A stretch of 64,000 nt of DNA from Hermatobates lingyangjiaoensis. Lineage: Eukaryota > Arthropoda > Insecta > Hemiptera > Hermatobatidae. Below are positions 48,397 through 59,854 of the stretch, in pieces (positions within the stretch are counted from its first letter, which is position 1; every line of letters begins with the position of its first letter). Both the position numbers and the translations under genes were made by a program. The DNA lies in the NCBI GenBank assembly GCA_026182355.1, contig JAPFBL010000068.1, positions 2,187,001 through 2,251,000 on the forward strand, given 5' to 3'. Below the pieces are notes generated by a model, which did no database searches, had not been told where the DNA came from, and worked only from the letters and a program-made list of their open reading frames with translations.

Positions 48397-48516
48397 GATT
48401 TATTCATGCAGGGTGTGAATAAATCCGAGTACATCGTCCCTCGGAGAGGACGTTAAGCTGTCTGTCCCGAGCCTTTGCATGTCAGGTACTCGTTGAATAT
48501 CCCTACTCTAAAAAAA
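48397..48516 (+). mobile_element. 5'-truncated SINE copy
   Basis: Starts in the SINE body with TTTATTCATGCAGGG and GTGAATAAATC, then ACATCGTCCCTCGGAGAGGA, GTCCCGAGCC, TCAGGTACTCGTTGAATATC and CCTACTCTAAAAAA. The tRNA-like head is missing; the end in a short A run is as expected for a SINE 3' tail. Confidence 0.72.
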
Positions 48517-50459
48517 GTTGGGCAAAGTTGATGACTCCCAATATAGAATGGTTGTTGTGTGGTATCACAATGGGCCAATGTTCGGCCTATATGTGTTCTC
48601 TTTTGAGACTACAACTGACTACCACTGCAACCTAACCTGTCTACTCTTACTGAATGATTTGACGTAAGACCTTCAGTTCATAAGTAAGAACTTCTAGGGC
48701 AGATGTGAATCGGACGAATAAGAGGGATTCGTCAGCTAATCCTGAACTGCTATCTCCTTAGGAAATGCAACAGTAGTAGCGAATCGCACATGGTGTTCCA
48801 GAAACGGGAGCCGCATGCAGAACCTTGAGGACATCCCTTGTGCACTAGTTTAGTGCACTGATAATTTTGCCTTCCTCTTGGAGAAATATGCTCTTGCAAT
48901 ATTGTAGAGGTTACTATGAGAGTTATATCATTTGTCTGTTAAAGTACAGGAGGCCACCGCTCTGTGAGTGTGTGCGCCTATGAGCAAGATATCTCAAAAG
49001 TCAAAAGAGTTATAAACTCCAAAGTTCATATTTAAATCTGGACACTCTGAGCGAGATCAGGTAGTTAAGTTCGATTCCTATTCCTCCAAAGGACACAAGT
49101 AGACTACGTTCCTAAATATTTTGAGCACTCTTTCGGCTCGACCACTGTATCCAGTTCCATCTAGCCGACTCGAAGCGTTGTCCGCCGAGGGGTTAGGATA
49201 ACAAGCGTGTGAATGAGATCCACCTACAGTACGACTCCACCCACAGTACTCCACCCACAGGTCTCCTCTTCTATGTGTATATTAGCGTTATTAGTAATCC
49301 TTTAAAATAATATAAATGCTAAAAAAATTTTAATTTTACAACACTATCTTTAGCTGCTTTAAAATCATGGTAATCATAAAATTATAGGTTATGAAGCAAT
49401 TGCCTCTACTCTACTTTTCTGCATGGGTTAGTAAGAGACAAGGAAGTTTCTTTGGGGTCATTTTTCACAGAAAAAGGAGTTATTGATTCGTGGAGGCGGT
49501 TGAAGACTTGTCCACGCTTCAATGACAACAAATTACACAACACTGTTAATAAATTTATCAAGCGAGAAGAGTCATTCTTATTATGATTGGGTATATAGAA
49601 CGTTTTTTTATATTTTAAATTAACTGTAAAATAATAGTGTCACAGGAAGTTTGCAATATTCAATCATTTAGCTGGCAAATTGAACCTTTATCCATATTGT
49701 TTAACTTATTTTCAAAAAACTAATATACTAAGAGATTGAATAACTTTCTACATTGTGGAACTGCAATAATATATATATTGGTTTTCTATCATTAAAATCT
49801 TTCATGATGTTTCTTAATCAATTTACTTACAAACTCTTTTATACATTTTTAAAATAGTAAAACATCTAAAGACAATGGGACTGTATAAAAAAGTAACATA
49901 ACACCTTTTGTAAACTTATTTAATGACATTTCTGATATTCCACTTACAACCTTATTTGTATGACATCTGTCATTAGGAGGGTCAGGTCAGATGCTCGAAC
50001 GGCAATCTATGTTGTTATAATATACTATCCAAATATAACATGCAATTTTCCTATTTCTGCAAATGTTTTTTACCAACGCTCTAAAGTAACTGTATTGTGA
50101 ACGGATTTATCTAAGTTAAAATATAATAAAAGCAGATAAAATCGAGTATTTCGCAAAAAAATGTAGAAGGTTTTAAGCAACATCAGTACAGGAAAACAAC
50201 TTAGTTCTGAGACATTAATAGAGCTGATCTTTAGTGCACATAAGGCGGATGTATTATGTTTACTTTAAACGTAAACATAATGTTTACGTATCTATAATAT
50301 CTGTATATTTGGGAAGCAACACTTTATTAATACATATTTTGTTAAATCACTGCTTATTATCGCATTCATTTATTTCTTCAACAATCTTTCAAGTTTCCTT
50401 ATAAACATTTTATATACCTCAGGTACTAAACTGAACTGACTACACTGGCCAGCAAAAAA
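48517..50459. other. Mixed spacer, no gene
   Basis: 48550-49280 is somewhat GC-richer, with a B-box-like AGTTCGATTCC near 49068 and a short duplicated CCACCCACAGT motif near 49235-49260; it may be decayed retroposon sequence. From 49300 the DNA is plain and AT-rich. Confidence 0.3.
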
Positions 50460-50790
50460 AAAAAAATTTTTTGTCATGGTGCCTAAGATGTTTTAACTGT
50501 TTTTAACTGTTTCCAGAAATGCTTTCGCTTTTTCTCTATTAGGTCTAGTTTTTCTGCTATGGTATACCCCTATTTGAAGGAAGGCGATAGCTACAATAAA
50601 GATAGGCAAATCGAAAAGAAAAGATATTTTTATTTAACTTTAAGTGACACTTATTTAGTATTCACACCAAAATATTTGCAATACGTATGCAATACATTTG
50701 GATTTCAACGCATATTCCCCACAAATATACTAAAACACATTGGTTTGTTTAAGCAACGTCGCCTAGGAGAGGATGCAGCCATGCTTATTT
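50460..50790 (+). repeat. Dispersed repeat family Y, plus-strand copy
   Basis: Inverted partner of 4573-4900. A 123-codon ORF (50559-50930) begins inside it, but the homologous copy has no corresponding frame and the product has no recognised domain, so I treat it as non-coding repeat DNA. Confidence 0.62.
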
Positions 50791-51539
50791 TTTTTAGTCC
50801 AAAAATCTGCAACGAAAGTAAAAGCTTAAGGCTTGTGATGTCACAATCATTTAACATAGATCGCAATAACAACCTAAATTATAATTATGACGCTAGATTG
50901 TATTTACAAATACACCTAATTTTAAGGTAAAAAAAGGTATTAAATAGCAAACATCTCAATAACTTGGCCTGATGAGAAAAAATTAGTATGATTTTCGGAA
51001 TCAGCACCCATAAATAAATCTAAATCAGATTAGGAACCATAGGCACCAAAAAATGTGTCCACCAGTGCTATCGCCAAGGTGCCAAAGCAGGTCATTTAAG
51101 AAAACATGTATCTATAATAATATGTATTATAATTATAGTTAATATAATTATTATAATAATAAGGATATGAAATCCTAACAACATTTCTTATATTGGCACT
51201 TAACAGAAGAATTTTTTAAATACAATATGTTGATGGCATGCGGTTATCGCAATTTTGTGTCAATGTTTGATTTTAAAAATGTAAACAGTAAATAAACTTA
51301 TTTTATTTTTCAAGGGCTTGGTTGGTTAACATGGTAATTGCGCTAGAACTTTAGAGGAAGTAATCTTTTTAAGTACTCTAACGAACTAGAACCACCCAAA
51401 CAATCATCACTAACACATCAATCTAAAGGGCATATTTACTACTGAATAAAGCAGTAATCATATGGTAACAGTATGATCTTCCTGTCACCATTAACTATAA
51501 AGCCATTCAATTAGAAGCAAAGTTGAGATTTTTACATCA

Positions 51540-54330
51540 ACACAAAATCTGGAGTGGCCTACAGTCAAACACTGTATCAAACTCGTTAACAACCAACTAA
51601 CGCTTTGCTTGTTTAATGTGGCTATACATTTATTTTAATCAATATGCGTCATTTGTTTACTTATAACGATAATCACTTTATTAGTTTTAAGAAACGTGAA
51701 ATCATTGATGAATCTGATATGTTATTAAAATTATTAAACTGAGGGCCCGAATCTCATTGGACTAGTACGCTCCGCAACCATACCTATCATATTGTGCATC
51801 CCATTGTTGTAACTAAATTTAATTTCAGATTTTAAGTTTATTAATAATGTTCATAAATGTAAATGAAGAAGTATCCCACACTTTATCATTTTAGGTAGGA
51901 TTTGACAAAAATCTTTATCCCTTCAAGGTGACTGGCTGAAATACAAATATAATGTGATCAAAGGTTTCTACTTCTTCTAGACTAGACAGAGTCTGCATCC
52001 CTCATATGATGTTGACTATACCACTATTCATGTTAGTTAAGTAGAGACATTTACAGTGGATATTCTGCATATACTTTTAAGTTCTCCCCCTCTAGATTTA
52101 AAACAAACAAATATACAGTTGTAATAAGCTTTTTAAACTAAATCAGATCTGGCAGTTCTTAACATTCCCTAACTGTTTTCTTCTTGATTTATTTTTTAGT
52201 TCCTCTTCTGTGAATGCTGAGGTGTACAGTACATTGATTCTTGAAAATGCAGGATATTTTTATGGTTCTAAACATTTCCAAATTGTTTACTGACTCATTC
52301 CCAGGTGATCATTTGTGTTTACTTTAGCGCCCTTTGTAAAATAATAATAATATGAATGGAATTTTATTTAACCAACATATAGGTCAAACTATTATTGTTT
52401 CATTCTATAAATATTTTTGATATTTCATCTTGCCTAGAGTCTTTTTATTTTGTAAAATAAAGGGAAAATTATTTTTTAACATAAATATTTATGTGGGAGA
52501 TGTTCATTAGTTTCTACACCTGAAGGTAGCACAGATAGTGATTGATCCCGTTATCACTATAAATGTTTGTTTTTGTATATCACTAAACCAATGCATGTCA
52601 TATCATTGGCTTTGCCATAGCAAGAACAAAATCTTTGTAATGCTTAAGTGAAGTAATGAAGTAAGTGAAGTAAATTCTTAAGTTAATGTAATTATTTCGT
52701 TAAGCCCTATATGCTGCGAAATAATCTCTTACGGCAGAACATTGCTTTCTTTCTCATAGCTTTCTCATAGATCTCTTACATGGCTTTCCCTTTTTAATAT
52801 CTGATCCAAAGGTTTTTTAAGAGTATGGTCGGAACTTTGATAGCTTGAGGTTAATCTTTTTTCTTATTAATGCAGAAATAAGGACCGTTTTAGGTGGATT
52901 TATACCGAGATATTTCTCCTTAATCCATTTTCTAACAATCTGGGGTGAATGTTGCATCATCTGAAATCCAAAATCATTATTTCTTTAATAAATATTGTAA
53001 CCTTCATGCAAGCCATCTGAACCCTCTTAAATAATTAATTTTTAAAGTATTATTAAATTCTAAGTTTTATTTCCAAAAAATAAAAAAATGCGAAAACGTT
53101 TCATGAATTTTTCTCAAATAACGAAATGAATTCCTTAAATTAAATTATTTTTTTAAAAAAAACGAAAATAATTTAAATTTCCAAAAACTTCAAATTTACG
53201 CATTTTTAAATGAAGAAAATTAAATTCCCCTTCCAAATACAAAGCTTTGGGTTCAATTGCAACCATGTAGTTTGATTTGCCAGAGTATTTTGTCCGACAG
53301 CCATCATAACATAGAATACATCATACAATATTTGTTTGACAGGGGATATTTTTTTAAATTTGGGAATTTCATTCACCTAAAATATCATATTGACTCATTA
53401 AAACATTCCAATTTTTTGTAATAAACCTCTAAATAAATAAATAAATAATAACTAAATAAATTTTAATTCACTTAAAAAATTTCTAATATAAACCGTGTAA
53501 AGAAATGTAAATAAATCTCACTAAGCACAGCAAGGCAGGTGATCGATTATTCCTAAAGATTGTTCCTTTAGTTTTTACCGGTAAATTCCCTTTGCCACAA
53601 TCGGAATTTTATGAAATTTCTCCTGTAAATTGGTATTTTTAGAATTATTTTTTTGACAAATTTCATCCTTCTGTAGTTAGTGGTTTAGCGTTAAAAAACA
53701 TTTTCTGAAAACATATTATGTATAATAACACCTCTTTTGGTTAATGTAATTTTGAAAAAATACCTCAACTCCTTCCCACTAAATACCATATTTTTAAGCA
53801 TAATTTCATTTTTATCCGTTAATGGAATGGTTAGTATCTTCTTCACAAGTTTTCAGATGCTATCATAAATAAAAAAATTTGCTTTTCATAGAGAAAATTA
53901 TCTTTTTAGTTGCTGAAAAGTGCGAAAAAATCGGATAAATTTTTCGCTTATCGCAAAAAATGTCACTTTCATGATAATTCAAAAGTTTCATAATAAATTT
54001 CAAGTCTCTAGAATAGCAGTTTAAGAGAAAAGAAATGTCTAACACATTTTGGCAAAAACAGTGACTTTTCCATCATACAGTATTGCAAAAATGGTGTACA
54101 TCTACGCTATGAGGCCCATGTTTGTGTGAAATATAAATTTGATCCATGAAAGACTGTGGACTACAGAACCTCCACAAACTTTTGGAGACACACGCACTCA
54201 CCCACATACACACACTGATATCATTGAAAAAACATCAGAAAGAACTTTGAGGACCTCAAGATATCTAAATCAGTCAAAATAATCAACTATAAATCTGTGT
54301 CGAAAATGAGGCATTTTAAAGAATTTGAGT
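51540..54330 (+). repeat. Dispersed repeat family X, longest copy
   Basis: About 2.8 kb. Separate parts match 1850-2420 (at 51540-52030), perhaps 14540-14640 (at 52865-52925), 43890-44105 (at 53530-53745) and 15755-15995 (at 53990-54275), all on the same strand and in a compatible order. This suggests one long non-coding element or ancestral repeat, of which other loci keep fragments. Very AT-rich centre; no ORF or termini seen. Confidence 0.55.
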
Positions 54331-54350
54331 GGGAATGAACCAAAATACAT

Positions 54351-55234
54351 AATTCGTTATCAGTTCAAGTGTTACTTGTCTAAATGGTCTGAAGCGACAT
54401 CTATCATCATCAGGAGAAGAAGTGACTTTTAATTGACTAAGCAGGAACTTTAGAATGAATGAAGTTTATTTTAGAATGAATGAATGAATGAACTTTAGAA
54501 ATAGAATGAAGATGTCAACCAAATTGAGAACCAAATAGTTCTTACATATATATGTATATATGTTTTCCCATTTCTTATTGTGGTTTGATCATATATATAT
54601 ATATATACACTGACAACAATAGCGAAGTTGAAGAAAAAAAAGACAATGAGCTCTGTTCGGTTGGCAAACAGTAACTAACCACGCAGCGCATACGGCCAAG
54701 TGATATATAGTATTGATAACTTACAAGTGAGTTAGCAATAATACTAGATAGCATTTTCAACCCTTGGTCGAAACATTGAAGTTAGTTTTGTTGTTGTTTC
54801 TCTGTGTTCTTTTCTATAACTGTTTGATAAGTTGTTTTAACTGACCGTTTCATGTTTGAGTTATATATATATATAACAAGATTTCACAATAAACATGTGA
54901 AATAGCAATCAACATTCAAACCAATATAAGAAATGAGCGGTCTCTGTCAGAGTCAAATCTCAACTGATTTGGAAATCAGTTGTGAATCATATTAGAATCA
55001 AATCTGTTGGGATTTGACTCCGACGAAGACCGCTTGTTACAGTTGAAGGAACTTAATCTTTTTTATCATTTCTAACTGTGTTTTGAACATTGAACATATT
55101 ATATATATATGTTCTCAATTGTTTTGACATATTCATTCTATTTTACAGTTCCTGCTTATGCAATTAACAAGTCAGTTCTTCTTCTGATGATGATTGGTGT
55201 CATCAGAGTAAAACTTGAACTGCTGATGACTAAT
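54351..55234. mobile_element. Nested foldback element, about 880 bp
   Basis: Left arm 54351-54555 matches the reverse complement of right arm 55090-55234: CAGTTCAAGT, ATCATCATCAG(G/A)AGAAGAA, TGACTT, TTAATTG, AAGCAGGAACT, AGAATGAAT and ATTGAGAAC in the same order. The interior includes a family-A foldback relative (54945-55085) with (AT)n at both edges, so one foldback appears inserted in another. The left arm also gained a GAAT microsatellite (54470-54505). No coding capacity. Confidence 0.65.
54945..55085. mobile_element. Family-A foldback relative inside a larger foldback
   Basis: The left part reads GAGCGGTCTCTGTCAGAGTC and the right part GACTCCGACGAAGACCGCTTG, inverted versions of one another around a CAACTGATTT/AAATCAGTTG palindrome. 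The right arm keeps the hairpin signature with stem GACCG/CAGTT (one mismatch). Confidence 0.6.
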
Positions 55235-55299
55235 TAAAAAGACCTTAGTTCAATTTTCAAATTTCTTTCGGTGGTCCAGACGTTGAATTTTACAATTCA

Positions 55300-55410
55300 A
55301 AATCGACGGAGAGTAACACAGAAAGTAAAGAAACACACTTATATACTCAAATTTTTGGGCAATCCGTCTTCAGGAAAAAAGAGAAGGGAGACCAAGCACG
55401 TTGGTAAATG
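55300..55410 (-). repeat. Diverged family-B hairpin element
   Basis: Minus strand has CTGAAGACGGATTGCCC, and the + strand GAGAAGGGAGACCAAGCACG and ACACTTATATACTC, in the same order as 58741-58830. Only one arm is present. Confidence 0.45.
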
Positions 55411-56348
55411 CAACGACAAGTGGCTTGTTGGGACTACAACGTGCGTTATAACTACAAAACAGATACTAATTTTAAGCTGATTCTTAGGTGATTCGATGAC
55501 ATTGAAATTATTTCTTATTTTCGTATGTTCCAGACATTTCCCAGAGAAAATGTTTCAAAGAGAAGTCTTAAAGAAAAAACTTTCGCTTAATTCTTCAATG
55601 TAGAAGGAGGTCAGATAAACGACATTACATGTAACAGTTCCTCTGGCCATGTGTTGCTGCATATGCCCATGTATGAGATCCACTGGCTATTGGAACAAAA
55701 CCATGTTCTCCTGTAAGAGATTTTTTCGCATCACGGTTTTTTTTTGCTTCACAAAAGTATTGTTATTGCTGTAGTAATACTACAGATATTATATGATTCA
55801 GTTGTATAGTATATCTAAATAAGTGGGTATATTGATAACTTGTTCAATCACTATCTGTACGGTTTCCAGGAATTAAATTCTAATAAACATCTCCCATATA
55901 GACATTTACATTATGTCTAAATGATAGATTGCATACTCAAGAAGTTTGATATTATATTTACTTATTGTAAACTTTTTTAAAGGCTTTTAAGTTACTTCCT
56001 AAAATATTGTAGTGATTATATATGTTTAATGAGGTAAATAAAACTGGTATGGGGTCTTAACCAGATTTTTTTCATTAGCTGCGATCAATTAGCTGCTTTT
56101 TATTCTTTCTCAGATTGACATTAATTCAATAAAGTAATTCTACTTATTTTTTTTAATCAATTCATCTATAAAAGTTGAAAAAATTGATAATAATCTAACT
56201 AATTTGTATAAGTAGAATTATAATGTATAAGGTATTGTTTGAATTTTTTCGAGGACGTAGCATATAAATTACCTGATCAGGATCAGGCAAGACTGTAGCA
56301 TGCTGGGTTTGTGATGTGACAGAAAGTAGGTATAAGGGTTATCTACAA
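55411..56348. other. AT-rich spacer, no gene
   Basis: Nothing recognised. Contains a small inverted pair near 56157-56225 (AATTATAATGTATAAG and neighbours). Confidence 0.3.
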
Positions 56349-56540
56349 GTGAGGGACCAGGTTAGCTCAGTGGTTAACGTACTCGCGTCTGGGCTGGTGG
56401 TCCGAGGTTCGATCCCCACCTGGCCCTCGATTTATTCACGCAAGAGGTGAATAAACCTGTGTACATCGTCCCTGAGAGGAGCTAAGCCATCGGTCCCGAG
56501 CCTGTACGATGTTAGGTACTCGTTAAAGATCCTTACTCGA
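56349..56540 (+). mobile_element. tRNA-derived SINE, best-preserved copy
   Basis: The head is tRNA-like: GACCAGGTTAGCTCAGTGG at the 5' side and CCACCTGGCCC at the 3' side can form a near-complete acceptor stem, with RNA polymerase III A box TTAGCTCAGTGG and B box GGTTCGATCCC about 33 bp apart. The body follows: TTTATTCACGCAAGAGG/TGAATAAA hairpin, ACATCGTCCCTGAGAGGAGC, CGGTCCCGAGCCTGTACGAT and TACTCGTTAAAGATCC. The T stem is imperfect and the body continues directly, so this is a SINE rather than a tRNA gene. Defines the family for the copies at 5.4, 36.0 and 48.4 kb. Confidence 0.85.
56362..56416 (+). promoter_or_regulatory. Internal Pol III promoter (A and B boxes) of the SINE
   Basis: TTAGCTCAGTGG at 56362-56373 and GGTTCGATCCC at 56406-56416 match the eukaryotic tRNA A-box and B-box consensus and are spaced as in tRNA genes. 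Function is inferred from sequence only. Confidence 0.7.
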
Positions 56541-57441
56541 AATGTACTTCTGTTATGCAAAAATTTAAGACTGTAGGATCTGTAGAATCAGGGATCAAAC
56601 AAAAGCCGGTAAACGGCTGACGTTATCACCCGCTAGGGTATAGGTTTAAACAATATCAACAAGAGACTTATGAGTTTGTTATCATAGAGCAGACGAGTTC
56701 TAGACTCCGCTGCAATGCAGAGCCCAGAATTGCAGTTCCTTCGGACCTACGAAAACATCTCATAATTGACCCTACATGCGAATTATTATGAGACTTCTCA
56801 CAAAACAAGAAGTACAACAGTGACATATTGGGTAGTTGTTATTGTAACATCATGTATCAATTATATAAAAGGTAAGGAATTTTTCGTATTTATTATTTAA
56901 AAAAAAATTTCTGAGAGTAAACAAGAAACAAGCAGCAACATATGGTATGTAAAACTAAGAGTATAAATAACAGACTTATCAAATCAGCCGTGATTCTGTG
57001 CATGTAATACTGACACTACAGGAACTCAATGGCTTATTGACAAATATGAAACATTTCAATTAATAAGAGTCAAGAAATAAATAATTATTCCAATTTTCTG
57101 ATTTGTTTATAAATTTGTCTAAAAAAGTCTCTTGTTTCGATGGAAATGAATAATGTTACAGATCTTGATAAGATATTTGTACTTTACTATAAGCAAAGTA
57201 TAGTGATAATGACAAACAACAAAATAATCAAAATATTTTGATATATCCACAGGTTTTTAAGGCCTCAAAGGCTATTTTGGATGCTTTTTCGACGATTTTT
57301 ATGCGTGGTGGGTCTTTATTGAATTCTGTAAAAAATGAGATTTCAGACCTCATTTTTTCTTAAACTACAAACTCTAGAGTGCTGAAAGTTTTGTGAAACT
57401 GCAGCAGCATAATCTGAAAAAAGATTCAGACTTTTTTCGTA
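56541..57441. other. Spacer, no gene
   Basis: 56600-56760 is slightly GC-richer and repeat-like; 57240-57440 has GGCCTCAAAGGC and a run of T-rich words. No gene, no paired repeat found. Confidence 0.3.
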
Positions 57442-57830
57442 TCTACATATATAAATAAAAGACAGGTTTTGTCTGTATTCTGCTTAGAACTCACTCATTT
57501 TAAGTTATCCTTTCATTTTTTGTATTAGAAAATTCAATTAACCCTTTAAAAAATTTCTGTTTATTTGTTTGTTCAAAACTTTTTTCACAAGCAAATCGGC
57601 TAGCATAAGTCATAACAAACTGAAACTTTGACAGTAGATTTGTGTAAGTCTAACTTAAAAGCTAAGATTTGAATGGATTGAAAATTCAACGTAAACGCGA
57701 AATTATGAATTTTAAGCTGTGTTTGGCTAGCTACACAGGTATACAGGTATATAGCTAAATAAAAATCCACAGGTACACAGGTATACAGGTATATAGCTAA
57801 ATAAAAATATACGGGTATTTTTAGGTGCTT
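57442..57830 (+). mobile_element. Helitron 5' fragment
   Basis: TCTACATATATAAATAAAAG followed by GACAGGTTTTGTCTGT and TTAGAACTCACTCATTTTAA matches the 5' part of the minus-strand Helitron at 59877 (TCCATATAAATAGAAG, AGGTTTTGTCTGTTC, TTAGAAC-GACTCATTTTAAG). It starts with TC after an A, as Helitrons do. The following 300 bp is typical non-coding sequence; a 42-bp unit containing ACACAGGTATACAGG is duplicated at 57733 and 57775. No 3' terminus found. Confidence 0.55.
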
Positions 57831-58619
57831 GATATTGTGGTAATTAGGTATTGTTAGTTGATATTAATTTCGTTTATCATATAAATTATATATTTATATT
57901 TATATATATTTATTTATTATATAAATTATTTGGTTTATCATAATTTTCTCAATTTATAAAAGTGAGTTCTATCTACTCGCGTACCAAATAAGAGGTATGT
58001 CTAGAATAAAATCAAATTTGAGCTAAGTATCTAAAGCTACAAAACATAAAAGAAACTGCGTTCTAATCACAGCTATGGACTGTGTAAATAATGATGTTCG
58101 TCTATTTATCAATCAATAAATCTACAAGTTACACATTTTAGCATAGCTAATTGGCAGACATACAATTCAAAGTGTTTCTCAGAACTCCATTATTTTGGGT
58201 AACTTTGATTTTCGGGAAGCGTACATTTCCGCTCTTTATGATAATAGAGCATCTATGTCCATCCCACTCCCCAGTGATTGATCAAACATAAAATTTTGTA
58301 ACAAATATTTTCTCATTACGATTGTAGCTTATATTAGAAATATTAATTACATTAAAGAAGAATAATATTACATTAAAATTGACAAAAGTTATATCTGCAG
58401 TAACATGAAAAGTTTTAGGCAATTAAGCATCTTCACAAAGAACAAACTTTTACCTATAAAGATTTTGGTTTAGCAAAATAGAAATATCTTGAAGCTCTAA
58501 AGGAATCCCTATTGACTTCTTCTTGGATATGGAAGCTTATTATAATATGCTTTTCAATCAGCACTAAATCTTCACTATGTAGCTACTGGCTTAATGTATT
58601 ACATATAATGGATATTTAG

Positions 58620-58625
<6 letters not shown>

Positions 58626-58680
<55 letters not shown>
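58626..58680. repeat. (TA)n microsatellite
   Basis: An almost pure run of about 25 TA units, adjoining the family-B foldback. Confidence 0.95.
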
Positions 58681-58681
<1 letters not shown>

Positions 58682-58724
58682 CTTTTTCATTGGAAATAGG
58701 ATCCGAAACGGATAAATATAGTTT

Positions 58725-58925
58725 AATGTAGAAAAAGAAACATAGAGAAATTAAAAACACACACTTACAGTTTCTAATTTTCGGTTTGAACCGTCTTCAG
58801 GAGAGATAAGAGTGGGAAACCAAGCGTACTGGTTCAGAGACGGTCTCCAACCAGTGCGCTTGATTTCCCTCTCTTATTTCTCCTGAAGACGGTTCAAACC
58901 GAAAATTTAAAAATACTAAGCTAAA
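58725..58925. mobile_element. Family-B foldback, two-armed copy
   Basis: Left arm 58774-58841 and right arm 58845-58912 are inverted: CTAATTTTCGGTTTGAACCG and TCAGGAGAGATAAGAG-GGG on the left, mirrored on the right. Each arm contains CTGAAGA-C-GGTT-CA-AACC-GAAA. The preceding GTAGAAAAAGAAACATAGAG is shared with the copy at 26645. Non-coding. Confidence 0.72.
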
Positions 58926-59304
58926 ACTTTCAAGAGCATGGATACACCTGAAGTCTTTTTAGATAAAAAACTAAACTGAAAATGCTATGTAACGGATACA
59001 TTATCTAAGGCCACAAACATAATGTTCTGCTGTAATATATTCTTTAATAAAACTTGAGGTTTTAACTGCTCATTTACATTTTTGCCCTACACTTCTGTGA
59101 TAAGATCGATGTACCATATGCATTTAGTTATAGAAGCATATGATCTACATCCAGCATAAAAAATTTATTAATCTTCGCTCTATTCATTTTTTTCTCGAGA
59201 AAGAGGACATCTGCAGTCTACTGGGACTGTTTGGAAACTCACCCATGGAAGATAAAATGTTTAATAAATTAGTTAAAACAAAAATGAATATATTGTTATA
59301 CTAG

Positions 59305-59320
59305 CAGACGTGCCCGTCTT
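59305..59320 (-). other. Helitron 3' terminal hairpin
   Basis: AGACG (59306-59310) and CGTCT (59315-59319) form a 5-bp stem with a 4-base loop, 4 bp inside the CTAG terminus. This is the subterminal hairpin thought to signal the end of Helitron transfer. Confidence 0.7.
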
Positions 59321-59419
59321 TGGCTAGTATTTTACAAAAATTCAGTGATGATACGTGGTATTCCAAAATATTATTAGAAAAGTTATAGAATAGAAAGAAA
59401 TATATTTATTCACACACTG

Positions 59420-59854
59420 CTAAGTAACTGCCTCTGTATACACCACGTTACTTGTCTGTTCGAAAATGCAGTTTACACCACATTGCAACCGTTTAAATTG
59501 AAAGGGACAATTGCTAGGTATCAATGGTTTGTGTAGTATAAACACTGACTCCCCAGTACCATACCCAGTCATGATATCAGCCTGTAGGACATATCTGTGT
59601 AAAGCACGAATTTGGAGTCGTGTCCCGTTGCACATTTTTGGGACACTCAAGTTTCGTAACAGCATGATTGGTGCCCCTACTTTAAGTTTTAAGTCATAAG
59701 CAGGCAGTCCAGGAGTAGTCATGGATTCAAGAAATTCAATTTGATAATGAACTGCTTCCTCATCACTAATCACCCTGTTTACTAACTTGTAAGTTCTAAA
59801 GTATGAAACGTAAAGAAACTTAAAATGAGTCTGTTCTAAGCAATGAACAGACAA
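59420..59854 (-). pseudogene. Helitron helicase C-terminal remnant
   Basis: A 144-codon ORF. Its first ~28 codons are translated Helitron 5' non-coding sequence. From about codon 30 it matches Helitron Pif1 helicases: EEAVHYQIEFLESM, GLPAYDLKLKVGAPIMLLRN, CNGTRLQIRALHRYVLQADI, SVFILHKPLIPSNCPFQFKR. Normally a FPV-SFAMTINKAQGQT stretch with the last helicase motifs follows KRLQ. Here it jumps to TSNVVYTEAVT, like the usual extreme C-terminus, so some 60 residues are deleted. Non-functional. Confidence 0.85.

Noticed and set aside
50559..50930. 123-codon + strand ORF as a gene
   Set aside because: It begins inside a dispersed repeat whose other copy (4573-4900) has no equivalent frame; no recognisable domain.
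56353..56425. Functional tRNA gene
   Set aside because: A and B boxes are good, but the T stem is imperfect and the sequence runs on into a body shared with three other copies, so it is a SINE head.
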